Shown: positions 9,628 to 18,469 of the stretch, one piece after another
Position numbering within the stretch: position 1 is the first letter of the stretch
Layout: each line of letters begins with the position of its first letter
Assembly (NCBI GenBank): GCA_903869365.1
Contig: CAIPYV010000074.1
Location: forward strand, 1-62,966
DNA length: 62,966 nucleotides
Reading direction: 5' to 3'
From: an uncultured Chlorobiaceae bacterium
GTDB taxonomy: Bacteria > Bacteroidota > Chlorobiia > Chlorobiales > Chlorobiaceae
The notes under the pieces: model-generated
The model's database searches: none
Told to the model about the DNA's origin: nothing
The model's input: only the letters and a program-made list of their open reading frames with translations
Translations under genes and position numbers: made by a program

Positions 9628-11376
9628 TTACTTTTTAGCTCCCCCTTTTTTCTGTTTCAAGGACGATTTTGAAGAAGCAGTTCCGAGGTTTACTTTCGGC
9701 AGATCGTCAGTTGTTGTGGTTTTATTGATATAAAACTGCTGAGCGACACTGAAAATGTTAAACATCAAATAGTAGAGGCCAAGACCAGCAGGCATGTTAT
9801 TAAAAAACAGCAGCATCATGGCAGGAAAGATGTAGATCATCACTTTCATCTGCTCATTGGTCTGAGTCGTAGGAGTGATTTTCTGCTGCACAAAGACGGT
9901 CGCTGCCATAAGAATCGGAAAAACGGCGATATGATCCCCATACATGGGAATGCTGAAGCCAAAATCAAGAATCGAATCTGGAATAGAGAGATCCTTGACC
10001 CAAAGGAGTCCGTGCTGACGAAGCTGAATGGAGGAACGGAAAACGTAAAACATGGCATAGAGCAAAGGCATCTGCAGCAGCACAGGCAAACAGCCTCCAA
10101 GCGGGTTAACACCGGCTTCCTTGTAAATTCTTCCCAGTTCACTCTGAAGTTTTGCGGGATTATCCTTGTACTTTTCCTGAAGCTCCTTGAGTGCGGGCTG
10201 CAGGGCAGACATTTTTTTCATTGACTTCGTAGAAGCTATTGAAAGAGGATAGGTTACCAGCTTGATCAGCAGTGCGAAAATGATAATAATCAGACCGTAA
10301 TTACTGATAAAGGTATTCAGCCAGCTAAATACAGGTAAAATGATAAACTCTGCAAAAGGTCTTGTCAGCCAGTCCCATCCGAAATCCATGATCTTTTCAA
10401 GATCAGCCTTCTGAGCCTTGACAATATTATAATCCAAGGGACCAAGATAGAGACTGAACTTGTTTTCAACGACACTGCCGGTAGAGGGAACTCCCATTTT
10501 CAGGGCAGCGATGTAATCGGTAAAATCGTTAACTTTTCTTTTGCCGTCCAGAAACACTCCTTCAGAGCGCCCCTGAGGGATAAGTGCTGCAACGAAATAC
10601 TTGTTGCGGACAGCAACCCATTTCGCTTCACCGGACTGCTCTTCACGATAGGCCTGATTCTCCTTGACTGCTGCCAGCTTAACGACACTGCCGCCAAGGT
10701 AAGCACTGGCAATGGAACTCTGGGACTCGTCCTTACGGTCTTTTTCAGAATAGGCAAGTCCTCCATCCCACTGCAGTTGGTATTCATTGCCGGCAAGAGC
10801 ATTGCCAAATCCTGTCAGCTTGACATCATAGTCGACCTTGTAACTGTTGCCGCCAAACAGCCAGGTAATATCAATGGCCTGCTGAGGAGCAACATCAAGG
10901 TGATAGCGTACCGCATAACTCTCCTTTTCGCCGACAGTATGCAGTGTATCAAGGGTTACACTTCGGAAATAAAGGTCGCGCGTATCAATTTTTTTACCCT
11001 CTTTCGTCAGAAAAAGAAGAGAAAGAGCACCATTTTTATCCTTGCTGATCAGATCGAACATTTTATGATTGCTGTCCAGATGCTTTTTCAGTACAAAAGA
11101 CTTTAATGTTGCACCTTTGGTTGACAGTGTCGCACAAAAAAGATCATTTTCGACCTTCAGCAGCTGCTCTTTGCCACTGGCGGACGATGCAAAAGCTCCA
11201 AAATTTTCAGCGACAGGAACAAGCGATGCCTGAACAGCTTGTGCCTGAAGCTCAACCTTCTCCGTTTTCACTGCAGTTATCGGCTTCACAAGCTTTTTAT
11301 CTGGCGACATAAACTGAAGCCAGACAATCATGATCAAACCAATAAGCGCCAGACCGGTTACTGAATTTCTATCCAT
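9628..11376 (-). CDS. yidC: Membrane protein insertase YidC
   Basis: The product is 582 residues from ATG 11376 after a GAGTGG site; a GTG two codons earlier is possible. The Gram-negative arrangement is seen: an N-terminal anchor ([15 protein letters not shown]), a large periplasmic beta domain (about 60-340), then the conserved five-helix insertase core starting at [20 protein letters not shown]-like sequence, with [14 protein letters not shown] and [17 protein letters not shown], and a basic C-terminal tail (KQKKGGAKK) that can contact ribosomes. It inserts and folds membrane proteins alone or with Sec. Its place after rnpA and yidD near the origin is the classic arrangement. Confidence 0.97.
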   Translation of the reverse strand: MDRNSVTGLALIGLIMIVWLQFMSPDKKLVKPITAVKTEKVELQAQAVQASLVPVAENFGAFASSASGKEQLLKVENDLFCATLSTKGATLKSFVLKKHLDSNHKMFDLISKDKNGALSLLFLTKEGKKIDTRDLYFRSVTLDTLHTVGEKESYAVRYHLDVAPQQAIDITWLFGGNSYKVDYDVKLTGFGNALAGNEYQLQWDGGLAYSEKDRKDESQSSIASAYLGGSVVKLAAVKENQAYREEQSGEAKWVAVRNKYFVAALIPQGRSEGVFLDGKRKVNDFTDYIAALKMGVPSTGSVVENKFSLYLGPLDYNIVKAQKADLEKIMDFGWDWLTRPFAEFIILPVFSWLNTFISNYGLIIIIFALLIKLVTYPLSIASTKSMKKMSALQPALKELQEKYKDNPAKLQSELGRIYKEAGVNPLGGCLPVLLQMPLLYAMFYVFRSSIQLRQHGLLWVKDLSIPDSILDFGFSIPMYGDHIAVFPILMAATVFVQQKITPTTQTNEQMKVMIYIFPAMMLLFFNNMPAGLGLYYLMFNIFSVAQQFYINKTTTTDDLPKVNLGTASSKSSLKQKKGGAKK

Positions 11377-11397
11377 TGCCACTCACATTTATTTAAA

Positions 11398-11646
11398 CTA
11401 AGAAACTTTTTTTTTCTTTAGAGGCACAGGATCAAACCCTCCCTTTGAAAAGGGATTACAACGCAAAACGCGCCATACCGTCAGCCATGAGGCATAAAAA
11501 AAGTTATGCCGTTGAAACGCTTCAAGAGCATAACTTGAACAGGTAGGAAAATATCTGCAGGACGGTCCAAGCAAAGGCGAAAGAAACGCCTGATAAAATT
11601 TTATCACCACAATCGGCACCTGATTAATAAACATCCAGCTTCTCAT
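11398..11646 (-). CDS. yidD: Membrane protein insertion efficiency factor YidD
   Basis: This is an 82-residue YidD. The conserved core is easy to read: [33 protein letters not shown], and [17 protein letters not shown], including the conserved cysteines. It is a small amphipathic protein associated with the inner membrane that supports YidC/Sec-dependent insertion. It sits between rnpA and yidC on the same strand, as in most bacteria. The C-terminus is a short lysine run. Confidence 0.95.
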   Translation of the reverse strand: MRSWMFINQVPIVVIKFYQAFLSPLLGPSCRYFPTCSSYALEAFQRHNFFYASWLTVWRVLRCNPFSKGGFDPVPLKKKKVS

Positions 11647-11682
11647 GCTCTGTCATCCTTTCTCATCTCTGCTGCAGCCCAT

Positions 11683-12114
11683 TCATGAAGGGCTCATATT
11701 CTGCAATAACTTTCTGACTTCCCCTCTGAACGCTTCAAGGCCCGGAAAAGTTTTTTTTCGGCCAGTGTAAAGAAAAGCAATACAGAGCTGCTCGCGAGCA
11801 CCGCTTTTGTGAGGAAAATCAACTCTCCGCTCATCGCTCGATCTTTCAAGCCGATAAGCTTCTCTCATCATTCTTTTTACCCTGTTGCGCTGAACAGAAG
11901 AAGGGACTGTTTTTTTACTCACAGCAAACAGAATAACCGGCATTTCCGATACGCAATTATTTTCAGAAATGAGAGAGGCATACACCATTTTTAAAAAATC
12001 GCCTTTCAAACTTTTTCCCTTCCTGAACAAATGTGAAATCAGCAGCTTTTTCCTCAAAATCTCATGCTTTCGCAGAGAATGAACGTGTAACTTATTCAAA
12101 GCGTGAAGGAGCAA
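11683..12114 (-). CDS. rnpA: Ribonuclease P protein component
   Basis: This is the 143-residue RnpA protein that supports the RNase P ribozyme in cutting 5' leaders from pre-tRNA. The conserved RNR motif (RNRVKRMMREAYRL, about residues 78-91) and the N-terminal LISHLFRKGKS strand-helix are clear. No in-frame ATG lies near the expected N-terminus; the most likely starts are the TTG at 12114 or one a few codons downstream, and no strong ribosome-binding site is seen, so the exact start is uncertain. It follows rpmH by about 40 bases. The insertion SSDERRVDFPHKSGAREQ before the last strand is longer than in many homologues. Confidence 0.92.
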   Translation of the reverse strand: MLLHALNKLHVHSLRKHEILRKKLLISHLFRKGKSLKGDFLKMVYASLISENNCVSEMPVILFAVSKKTVPSSVQRNRVKRMMREAYRLERSSDERRVDFPHKSGAREQLCIAFLYTGRKKTFPGLEAFRGEVRKLLQNMSPS

Positions 12115-12156
12115 TTTTTTTTATGAGTCAACACAGACGGTTGACAGTGCAGCCAC

Positions 12157-12318
12157 CTACTGACCTGCCGTACCCATAGCACTGCTTACTGAAAGAGAGT
12201 GACGACCCTTGGCTCTTCTTGCGGAGAGGACTTTCCTACCATTCTTTGTCGCCATTCTCTGTCTGAAACCATGCTTATTTCTTCTTTTTCTATTCCGAGG
12301 CTGAAAAGTTCTTTTCAT
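12157..12318 (-). CDS. rpmH: 50S ribosomal protein L34
   Basis: A 53-residue, very basic protein begins [19 protein letters not shown], the unmistakable L34 start, with [20 protein letters not shown] following. The C-terminus ([13 protein letters not shown]) is a few residues longer than the usual 44-46. It is the first gene leftward of the origin, in the conserved order rpmH-rnpA-yidD-yidC, and is part of the large ribosomal subunit. Its promoter must lie in the oriC region to the right. Confidence 0.97.
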   Translation of the reverse strand: MKRTFQPRNRKRRNKHGFRQRMATKNGRKVLSARRAKGRHSLSVSSAMGTAGQ

Positions 12319-12784
12319 CGCTTATAACTCCAAACTTATTAAAAATTCAAAATACAGGGCGCGTAATTTAGCATAATGAACACTCATTAACAAATTCATC
12401 CATAACCTCCAAGAAATTCACCACTACATCTGATGCAATTTTCGGAAACAACAGAGCACTCAATGTTGTAAAAAAAACAACTCCAAAAAAAGTTATCCAC
12501 AGTGTTGATAACTTGTGGACAAAAAAAATCCATCATCCAAAACCCCGCAAAAACCCTATCATCGAAAGAATCAACATATGTTGACTACTTTTCTGTGTTC
12601 ACATAATAAAATACATAAAAATAACAAGATAGCCTGTTGAAATCCCGACATCACTCCTTTGCCCTATAGGAAAGCATTTTCATAAACGAAATTGTTTTTT
12701 GTCCACTTAAAACACTAACTTATGCACAGTAAATGTTGATAGTTTCGACAATCCAGACTTACACCTCGCAAATACCATTCTTTT
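12319..12784. other. Probable origin of replication (oriC), rpmH-dnaA intergenic region
   Basis: This gene-free stretch of 466 bases separates leftward rpmH from rightward dnaA. It contains a perfect DnaA box TTATCCACA (12493-12501), then TGTTGATAA (12503-12511, complement of TTATCAACA) and TGTGGACAA (12514-12522, complement of TTGTCCACA). A further perfect-consensus TTATGCACA lies at 12720-12728 and a near-box TTGTCCACT just after 12690. A very AT-rich segment around 12598-12630 could be the unwinding element, and a 14-bp palindrome sits at 12571-12584. The rpmH-dnaA gap is a known oriC position. That replication starts here is inference from sequence. Confidence 0.8.
12493..12522. promoter_or_regulatory. 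Tight cluster of three DnaA boxes
   Basis: Within 30 bases are TTATCCACA on the plus strand (12493), TTATCAACA on the minus strand (12503-12511) and TTGTCCACA on the minus strand (12514-12522), separated by one and two bases. One fits the consensus TTATNCACA exactly and the others differ by one base. The spacing is much closer than the helical-turn intervals common in oriC and could seed a DnaA oligomer or autoregulate dnaA. Confidence 0.75.
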
Positions 12785-14260
12785 ATGCTCGAAGTTACGC
12801 CAAAAGTGTTTCCGGAAAATCCGCAAACAAATTCACCGAAAGGGAATTCAGTGGCACTGCAAGTCTGGGACTCATGTCTTCATGCTATCAGAGAAAAAAT
12901 CAATCCCCTGGCGTTTAAAACTTGGTTTTTTCCGATCAGACCTCTTAGTTTTTCCGGAAGTGAACTGACTATTGAGGTGCCGAGTCAGTTTTTTTATGAA
13001 TGGATCGAAGAGAATTACTCATCTTTTTTAAAGGAGGCCCTGAAAGATGTCATCGGCCCTGAAGCAAGACTGATGTATTCCATAGTTATCGATAAATCAC
13101 AAGGGCAACCCGTAACGATAGAGTTACCGCACCAAAACGCCCTAAGCAGTGATTTCACAGCATCAACTCCTTTTACAACTGCTCACGCAAAAAACACAGA
13201 AGATTTTGAACGCAATCTTGCTCGCTTCGAAACGCATCTCAACATAAAATATACCTTTGAGACCCTTATAAGAGGCGATTGTAACTCCCTTGCTTTTGCC
13301 GCATCAAAATCAGTTGCACAAAGTCCCGGTCAGAACGCCTTTAATCCGCTCGTGATTTATGGCGGTGTAGGATTAGGTAAAACGCACATGATGCAGGCTA
13401 TCGGTAATAGCGTCAGGATCAACAGGCTGTCGGAAAGAGTATTGTATGTTTCAAGTGAGAAATTTGCCATTGATTTTGTCAATGCTATCCAGAACGGAAA
13501 AATTCAGGAATTTTCTTCCTTCTACCGATCAATTGATGTGCTCATTATTGACGATATCCAATTCTTTTCAGGGAAGGAAAAGACGCAGGAAGAAATATTT
13601 CATATTTTCAATACCCTGCATCAATCCAACAAACAGATAATACTCTCGGCAGACAGGCCCATCAAAGATATCAAGGGAATTGAAGATCGACTGATATCAC
13701 GGTTTAACTGGGGACTATCCGCTGATATACAACCGCCTGACTACGAAACACGTAAAGCAATTATACTGAGTAAATTACATCAAAGCGGCGTTAATCTTGA
13801 AGAAGCCGTCATTGAGTTTATTGCAACGAATATTACTGAGAATGTCAGAGAACTTGAAGGGTGTATTGTCAAACTTCTTGCGGCACAATCTCTTGACAAC
13901 AAGGAAATAGATCTCGAGTTTACCAAAACTACCCTTAAAGATATTATCCGGCATACAACGAAGCGGCTGACGCTTGACACTATCGAAAAATCAGTCTGTT
14001 CTTACCTCTCCATCACACCAAATGATCTGAAAGGTAAATCCAAAAAAAAGGAGATTGCTGTTGGTCGTCAGATTGCTATGTACCTTGCAAAACATCTTAC
14101 CGAATCTTCATTGAAAACCATAGGTCTGCATTTCGGTGGACGAGATCACTCTACAGTGATCCACGCCGTGAATACGATTGCAAAACGAGTGGAGTCGGTA
14201 GCTGAAGAGAGAAAAAGGATTGAAGAGATCAAAAAAAGGATTGAGATCAGTTCTATGTAA
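12785..14260 (+). CDS. dnaA: Chromosomal replication initiator protein DnaA
   Basis: This is a 491-residue DnaA. The N-terminal domain I ([24 protein letters not shown]), a linker, the AAA+ domain with Walker [14 protein letters not shown] (about residue 192) and Walker [11 protein letters not shown], and the C-terminal helix-turn-helix signature [15 protein letters not shown] are all present. It binds DnaA boxes, melts oriC and recruits the replicative helicase. The ATG at 12785 is preceded by an N-terminal extension of about 20 residues before the usual start-like region, so a downstream GTG (VALQVWD) could also be used. It precedes dnaN by 283 bases. Confidence 0.98.
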   Translation: MLEVTPKVFPENPQTNSPKGNSVALQVWDSCLHAIREKINPLAFKTWFFPIRPLSFSGSELTIEVPSQFFYEWIEENYSSFLKEALKDVIGPEARLMYSIVIDKSQGQPVTIELPHQNALSSDFTASTPFTTAHAKNTEDFERNLARFETHLNIKYTFETLIRGDCNSLAFAASKSVAQSPGQNAFNPLVIYGGVGLGKTHMMQAIGNSVRINRLSERVLYVSSEKFAIDFVNAIQNGKIQEFSSFYRSIDVLIIDDIQFFSGKEKTQEEIFHIFNTLHQSNKQIILSADRPIKDIKGIEDRLISRFNWGLSADIQPPDYETRKAIILSKLHQSGVNLEEAVIEFIATNITENVRELEGCIVKLLAAQSLDNKEIDLEFTKTTLKDIIRHTTKRLTLDTIEKSVCSYLSITPNDLKGKSKKKEIAVGRQIAMYLAKHLTESSLKTIGLHFGGRDHSTVIHAVNTIAKRVESVAEERKRIEEIKKRIEISSM

Positions 14261-14543
14261 TGATATCTGTGTGAACAATATGTTGATTAGGTGTCGATGA
14301 CATCTTGATAACCATCACCTTATCAACATTGATTCATTGAACAGAAAATCATCAACAAGATATACACGAGTCTTACTGGTCGAAAGGTGTAAGTTATAAA
14401 CAGTCGGGTGATAGCGCAATGGCTATGTAAATTATTCTAATACCGTAAAATAGAAAATAATACCCATTGGTTATCCAGATATCAACACCCTCAACAACAA
14501 CAACAATTTTTTTATAAAAATTAAATAGTAAAAGTTGGAGCAG
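14261..14543. promoter_or_regulatory. dnaA-dnaN intergenic region with DnaA-box-like sites
   Basis: This 283-base AT-rich gap contains TTATCAACA (14320-14328) and TTATCCAGA (14471-14479), each one base from the consensus TTATCCACA, and several GTTGAT repeats (for example at 14282). It should carry the dnaN-recF promoter, probably DnaA-responsive. A second origin half in this gap, as in bipartite origins, is possible but unproven. Confidence 0.5.
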
Positions 14544-15668
14544 ATGAAATTAACTTCCTCAATCCGTCAACTGCAGGATGCTGTCAGTAAAGTCGCACAG
14601 GCAATTCCAGCGAAAGCCATTGATGCGCGTTTTGAAAATGTTCATTTATCTATTGAGTCAGGCTCACTTACTCTTTTTGCTACTGATGGAGAACTTTCCA
14701 TAACAGTAAAAAGTGAGGTGGAAACAAATGATAGTGGAAATATTGGTATTAAAGCCAGGACATTGCAGGATTTCCTGAGAAGCATGTATGATACTTCAGT
14801 TTCCTTTGTTATTGAACGTCAGGAGATAAGCGATCATGGTACGGTGAACATTACTACCGACAAGGGAAAATATAAAATTCCCTGCCAGTTTGAGAGCAAG
14901 CCGGAAAAACATGAAAAAACGTACGACATCTCTCTGGAACTGGCCACCACAGAACTTCTTGATCTGATACAGAAAACACTCTTTGCCTGTAGTGTCGACG
15001 GTATGAGACCTGCCATGATGGGCGTCTTGTTTGAACTGGAAGGAACTCTTCTTACGGGAGTGTCTACTGATGGACATCGATTGGTGCGATGCCGAAAAAA
15101 TTCTTCGACAGAAGTAGTAGAAAAGCAGAAATTTGTAGTCCCAGCAAGAGTATTGTCCATTATTCAGAAACTTCTTCAGAATGAATCGGTGACCATGCGC
15201 ATTGATGCCGATCGCAGATTTGTACGTTTTATCAGTGGCAATCTTGTTCTTGATGCGGCACTTATTGTTGAACCATATCCAAATTACGATGCCGTGATTC
15301 CGGTTGAGCATGATAAACATCTCATTATTGACCGTTCAGTCATCTATGATTCGGTCAAGCGAGTGGGACGTTTTTCGAGCATAGGCGATATCAAGATGGT
15401 GATTGAAGGTCAACTTCTTAAGATCATGGCAGAAAACACCAACGAAGGTGAGGCTGCCCAGGAAGAAATGCCTTGCAATTTCAGCGGAGAGGATATCACC
15501 ATAGGTTTTAATTCAAAATTTATTGAAGCAGCACTTGCTCATCTTGATGATAACGAGATACGTATTGAGCTGAAAAGTCCTACCACAGCTGTGATTTTCA
15601 AACCTCATAAGGAAGAGCAGGATGACAAACTTATCATCTTGGTTATGCCTGTCAGAATAAACAGTTGA
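14544..15668 (+). CDS. dnaN: DNA polymerase III beta subunit (sliding clamp)
   Basis: This is a 374-residue clamp. Three repeated clamp domains can be traced: N-terminal MKLTSSIRQLQDAVSKVAQAIP, central TLFACSVDGMRPAMMGVLFE with VSTDGHRLVRCR, and the C-terminal segment ending in TAVIFKPH and LIILVMPVRIN. It encircles DNA and tethers the polymerase. The start was set at ATG 14544 because GGAG lies directly upstream; a TTG nine bases earlier would overlap that site. recF follows after 16 bases. Confidence 0.97.
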   Translation: MKLTSSIRQLQDAVSKVAQAIPAKAIDARFENVHLSIESGSLTLFATDGELSITVKSEVETNDSGNIGIKARTLQDFLRSMYDTSVSFVIERQEISDHGTVNITTDKGKYKIPCQFESKPEKHEKTYDISLELATTELLDLIQKTLFACSVDGMRPAMMGVLFELEGTLLTGVSTDGHRLVRCRKNSSTEVVEKQKFVVPARVLSIIQKLLQNESVTMRIDADRRFVRFISGNLVLDAALIVEPYPNYDAVIPVEHDKHLIIDRSVIYDSVKRVGRFSSIGDIKMVIEGQLLKIMAENTNEGEAAQEEMPCNFSGEDITIGFNSKFIEAALAHLDDNEIRIELKSPTTAVIFKPHKEEQDDKLIILVMPVRINS

Positions 15669-15684
15669 AGAGTGGGGGAAATTA

Positions 15685-16794
15685 TTGAGACTACAAAGCA
15701 TCACGTATGAAAATTTCAGAAATCACCGGTTTTTGAGGTTTGAACCATCAACTGGCATCAATCTGTTGTATGGTCCCAATGGATCAGGAAAAACCTCCAT
15801 GCTTGAAGGGGTTCACTTTTGTGCGCTGACAAAAGGATTTGTCGGCGCTACAGATCATGATGCCCTTTTTTTTTCGCAGGACTTTTTTTTGCTGAACAGT
15901 ATTTTCTGTGATGATCATGATACTCCTCTTCGTATCAAACTCAGTTATACAAAAGAAAAAGAAAAACAGATTCTTTTCAACAACAGCGAGATCAAACCGT
16001 TTTCACGGCATATCGGGACTGTTCCCTGTATTACGTTTTATCCCGAAGAGATTGTTATCGTCAATGGTGCTCCTTCTGAAAGGAGACGTTTTATCGATAA
16101 TGCTCTCAGCCAATCCGATCGGCGATACCTTGAAGAGCTGATAGCCTACCGAAGAGTTCTCCAGCAGAGAAATGCCCTGCTTTTGTCTTTGTATGAACGG
16201 AACGCCGTGCAGCGCGATATGCTCTTTATATGGACTGAACAACTCTCAAAACTTGCAGCATCTCTTATCTACGCACGGGTGCATTTTGTCTCTCTTTTTT
16301 TCGAAAAGTTTCAAGAACTTTATGCACAGCTCTCGATTCATGAGGATCCATCGATACTTTACCGCTGTTCTGTTGGAAACATCAGTGCAGATATATCACT
16401 TGAGGAGCTTTACTCTCGTTTTATGCATAAATTTCAACAGACAGAGCAACATGAAATCGACCGTACCCAGACGATGATTGGTCCACATCGTGATGAACTG
16501 GTTTTTATGCTTAATGAGAGAGAAATCAAGAAATATGCATCACAAGGACAACTAAGAACATTTCTTATCTGCCTGAAATTGACACAGCACCGTTTATTTT
16601 CGGAACTCCTTGAAGAAAAACCTATCTGCCTGCTTGATGATCTCTTCAGTGAACTTGATGCAAAAAGAACTGATGCTCTCTTCCATGTTCTTGAAACATG
16701 TGGTCAAACCATTATCACCTCTGCAGAAAAAAAGGAATACAGGAATATAACCGCTCACTCTCTTCAGGCGCTGCAAACAAACAACACAAAATAA
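15685..16794 (+). CDS. recF: DNA replication and repair protein RecF
   Basis: This 369-residue SMC-like ATPase has N-terminal MRLQSITYENFRNH, Walker A YGPNGSGKTSMLE (about 29-41), the RRRFIDNALSQSD segment, signature YASQGQLRTFLICLKL, and Walker B ICLLDDLFSELD near the C-terminus. RecF with RecO and RecR loads RecA at gaps. The start is a TTG at 15685, supported by a GGGGG-containing ribosome-binding site at 15674-15679 and by the conserved N-terminus. It is in the dnaA-dnaN-recF order and its stop is 2 bases before the DciA-like start. Confidence 0.96.
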   Translation: MRLQSITYENFRNHRFLRFEPSTGINLLYGPNGSGKTSMLEGVHFCALTKGFVGATDHDALFFSQDFFLLNSIFCDDHDTPLRIKLSYTKEKEKQILFNNSEIKPFSRHIGTVPCITFYPEEIVIVNGAPSERRRFIDNALSQSDRRYLEELIAYRRVLQQRNALLLSLYERNAVQRDMLFIWTEQLSKLAASLIYARVHFVSLFFEKFQELYAQLSIHEDPSILYRCSVGNISADISLEELYSRFMHKFQQTEQHEIDRTQTMIGPHRDELVFMLNEREIKKYASQGQLRTFLICLKLTQHRLFSELLEEKPICLLDDLFSELDAKRTDALFHVLETCGQTIITSAEKKEYRNITAHSLQALQTNNTK

Positions 16795-16796
16795 CC

Positions 16797-17090
16797 GTGT
16801 CAAGAATAAGCGATCCAAAAAAAATATCTGTTCTGCTTGGGGATATGTGCGGATCTTTAGGCTTTGTCGAGGCTTACCAGCAGTACCAAACGCTTCAAAT
16901 ATGGGACAGTGTTGCAGGGGAAACCATAGCAAAGGCAACGACCATTGAGCGTTTTACCAATGGACAGTTATTTATCAAGGTCAAGAATCCTTCATGGAGA
17001 ATGGAGTTGAATTACCGTAAACAGGATATTCTCTCCAAACTGAATACAGCGCTCAAAAGTCCTATGGTGAAAGAGATTATCTTTAAATAA
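16797..17090 (+). CDS. dciA: DciA-like (DUF721) replicative helicase loader
   Basis: This 97-residue protein starts at the GTG 2 bases after the recF stop (SRISDPKKISVLLGDMC). The DUF721 core is readable: a helix, then YQTLQIWDSVAGETIAKATTIERFTNGQLFIKVKNPSWRMEL, split here by position only, and a C-terminal helix. DUF721/DciA proteins interact with and load DnaB in bacteria that lack DnaC or DnaI. Its location directly behind dnaA-dnaN-recF fits that role. The frame is open further upstream inside recF, but those residues do not look conserved. Confidence 0.8.
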   Translation: MSRISDPKKISVLLGDMCGSLGFVEAYQQYQTLQIWDSVAGETIAKATTIERFTNGQLFIKVKNPSWRMELNYRKQDILSKLNTALKSPMVKEIIFK

Positions 17091-17140
17091 CAACAGCCGT
17101 AATGTATTTACCACTACGACTGTAAATCCCTTTCTGCATC

Positions 17141-18364
17141 TCAGAGATCGCAGCTGAGCTGATATCTTTCAATCATTTTTTCAGCAAAAGCCTTTCCAAA
17201 ATCATTGCACTGTAAAAAATCCTCCTCATGAGGTTTAAATTTGATTCGGATATTCTGTTCAAATACCTTCAATTTCAACATGGTAAAATTGGATTCTATC
17301 ATTTTTACCGCCTCTCCACTCCATCCGTAGGAACCAAATGCGGCACCAAGCTTCCCCTTATCGCGAATAGGATTTATTGCTGCAAAAAGCTGATAGATCT
17401 GTGGGAGAATATTCTGGTTGATGGTCGGTGATCCGACGATAATTCCGGAACAATGAGCAATTTTATTCTCAAGTTCTTCAAAATGAACCGCTTCAATATC
17501 ACAGATATCAATATTGAAATCGCATGACTGCCTTAATCCGTCTGCTATCTTTTCAGCTAACAATGCTGTGTTTTCATAGGCAGAGACATAGGCAATCAGA
17601 ATATTTTTGTCGTGAGGCAATGCTATGGCTGTCGTGGCATAATCAAACGAAAGATCGACATATTTTTTCCAGAAACTTCTCAAAATAGGACCATGCCCGG
17701 GACAAATGATTTTGATATCAAGCGGCTTGATTTTTTCAATAGCCTGCAGCATATACTTACTGAAGGGTCTAAGAATCGAATTAAAATAGTAAGCAAATGA
17801 ATCGTCAAAGTTATCAACGGCATCATCAAACATCTCGTCATGACAGAAGTGTGATCCAAATGAGTCGCAGGTAAATAGAATCTGATCCTCCTCCAGCCAA
17901 GTGTAGATGGTGTCAGGCCAATGCAGATTCGGTGCAAGAATAAAATGCAGTGTCTTATTACCGAGACTGAGTGTATCTCCTGTTTTAACAACTTGAGATT
18001 TGAAATCATGACCAGTCTGATCGCGAAGAAATTTGATAGCATTTCCGCTACCAACGACCGTAGCATTCGGAGCTACAGCAAGAAGATTTCTGATGTTTCC
18101 TGAATGGTCTGGCTCGGTATGGTCAACGATGATGTATTCAAGGTCAACAGGATCTATAACTTGTTTTATTTTATCAAGATATTCTGGCCAAAACTTTTCT
18201 TTTGTTGTTTCAACAATAGTTTTTTTATCAGCATTGATAAAATATGAGTTATAGGTCGTTCCATATTTTGTTTCCATCACAATATCGAAGGTGATAAGAC
18301 CTGGATCCAGAACACCAATCCAGCTGACGTCCTGTGTGATGGGAAGCACTTTATTATCTGACAT
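17141..18364 (-). CDS. Flavodiiron protein (FprA family)
   Basis: This 407-residue protein has an N-terminal metallo-beta-lactamase-like diiron domain with HTEPDHSGN (HxExDH ligands, about residues 81-86), the TCDSFGSHF ligand segment and CPGHGP, then a C-terminal flavodoxin domain ([32 protein letters not shown]). Flavodiiron proteins reduce dioxygen to water or nitric oxide to nitrous oxide in the cytosol, a protective role suited to an anaerobe. It is monocistronic, convergent with the DciA gene. No rubredoxin domain is fused, so a separate electron donor is needed. Confidence 0.92.
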   Translation of the reverse strand: MSDNKVLPITQDVSWIGVLDPGLITFDIVMETKYGTTYNSYFINADKKTIVETTKEKFWPEYLDKIKQVIDPVDLEYIIVDHTEPDHSGNIRNLLAVAPNATVVGSGNAIKFLRDQTGHDFKSQVVKTGDTLSLGNKTLHFILAPNLHWPDTIYTWLEEDQILFTCDSFGSHFCHDEMFDDAVDNFDDSFAYYFNSILRPFSKYMLQAIEKIKPLDIKIICPGHGPILRSFWKKYVDLSFDYATTAIALPHDKNILIAYVSAYENTALLAEKIADGLRQSCDFNIDICDIEAVHFEELENKIAHCSGIIVGSPTINQNILPQIYQLFAAINPIRDKGKLGAAFGSYGWSGEAVKMIESNFTMLKLKVFEQNIRIKFKPHEEDFLQCNDFGKAFAEKMIERYQLSCDL

Positions 18365-18469
18365 TATATTTCTTAGAAATGATTTAAAAAAATCGATACT
18401 ATAATACTACCGACAAACATCTTTGAGAGTTCCATCCATTACTGCAAGACAATATGAGAAGATAAAAGC

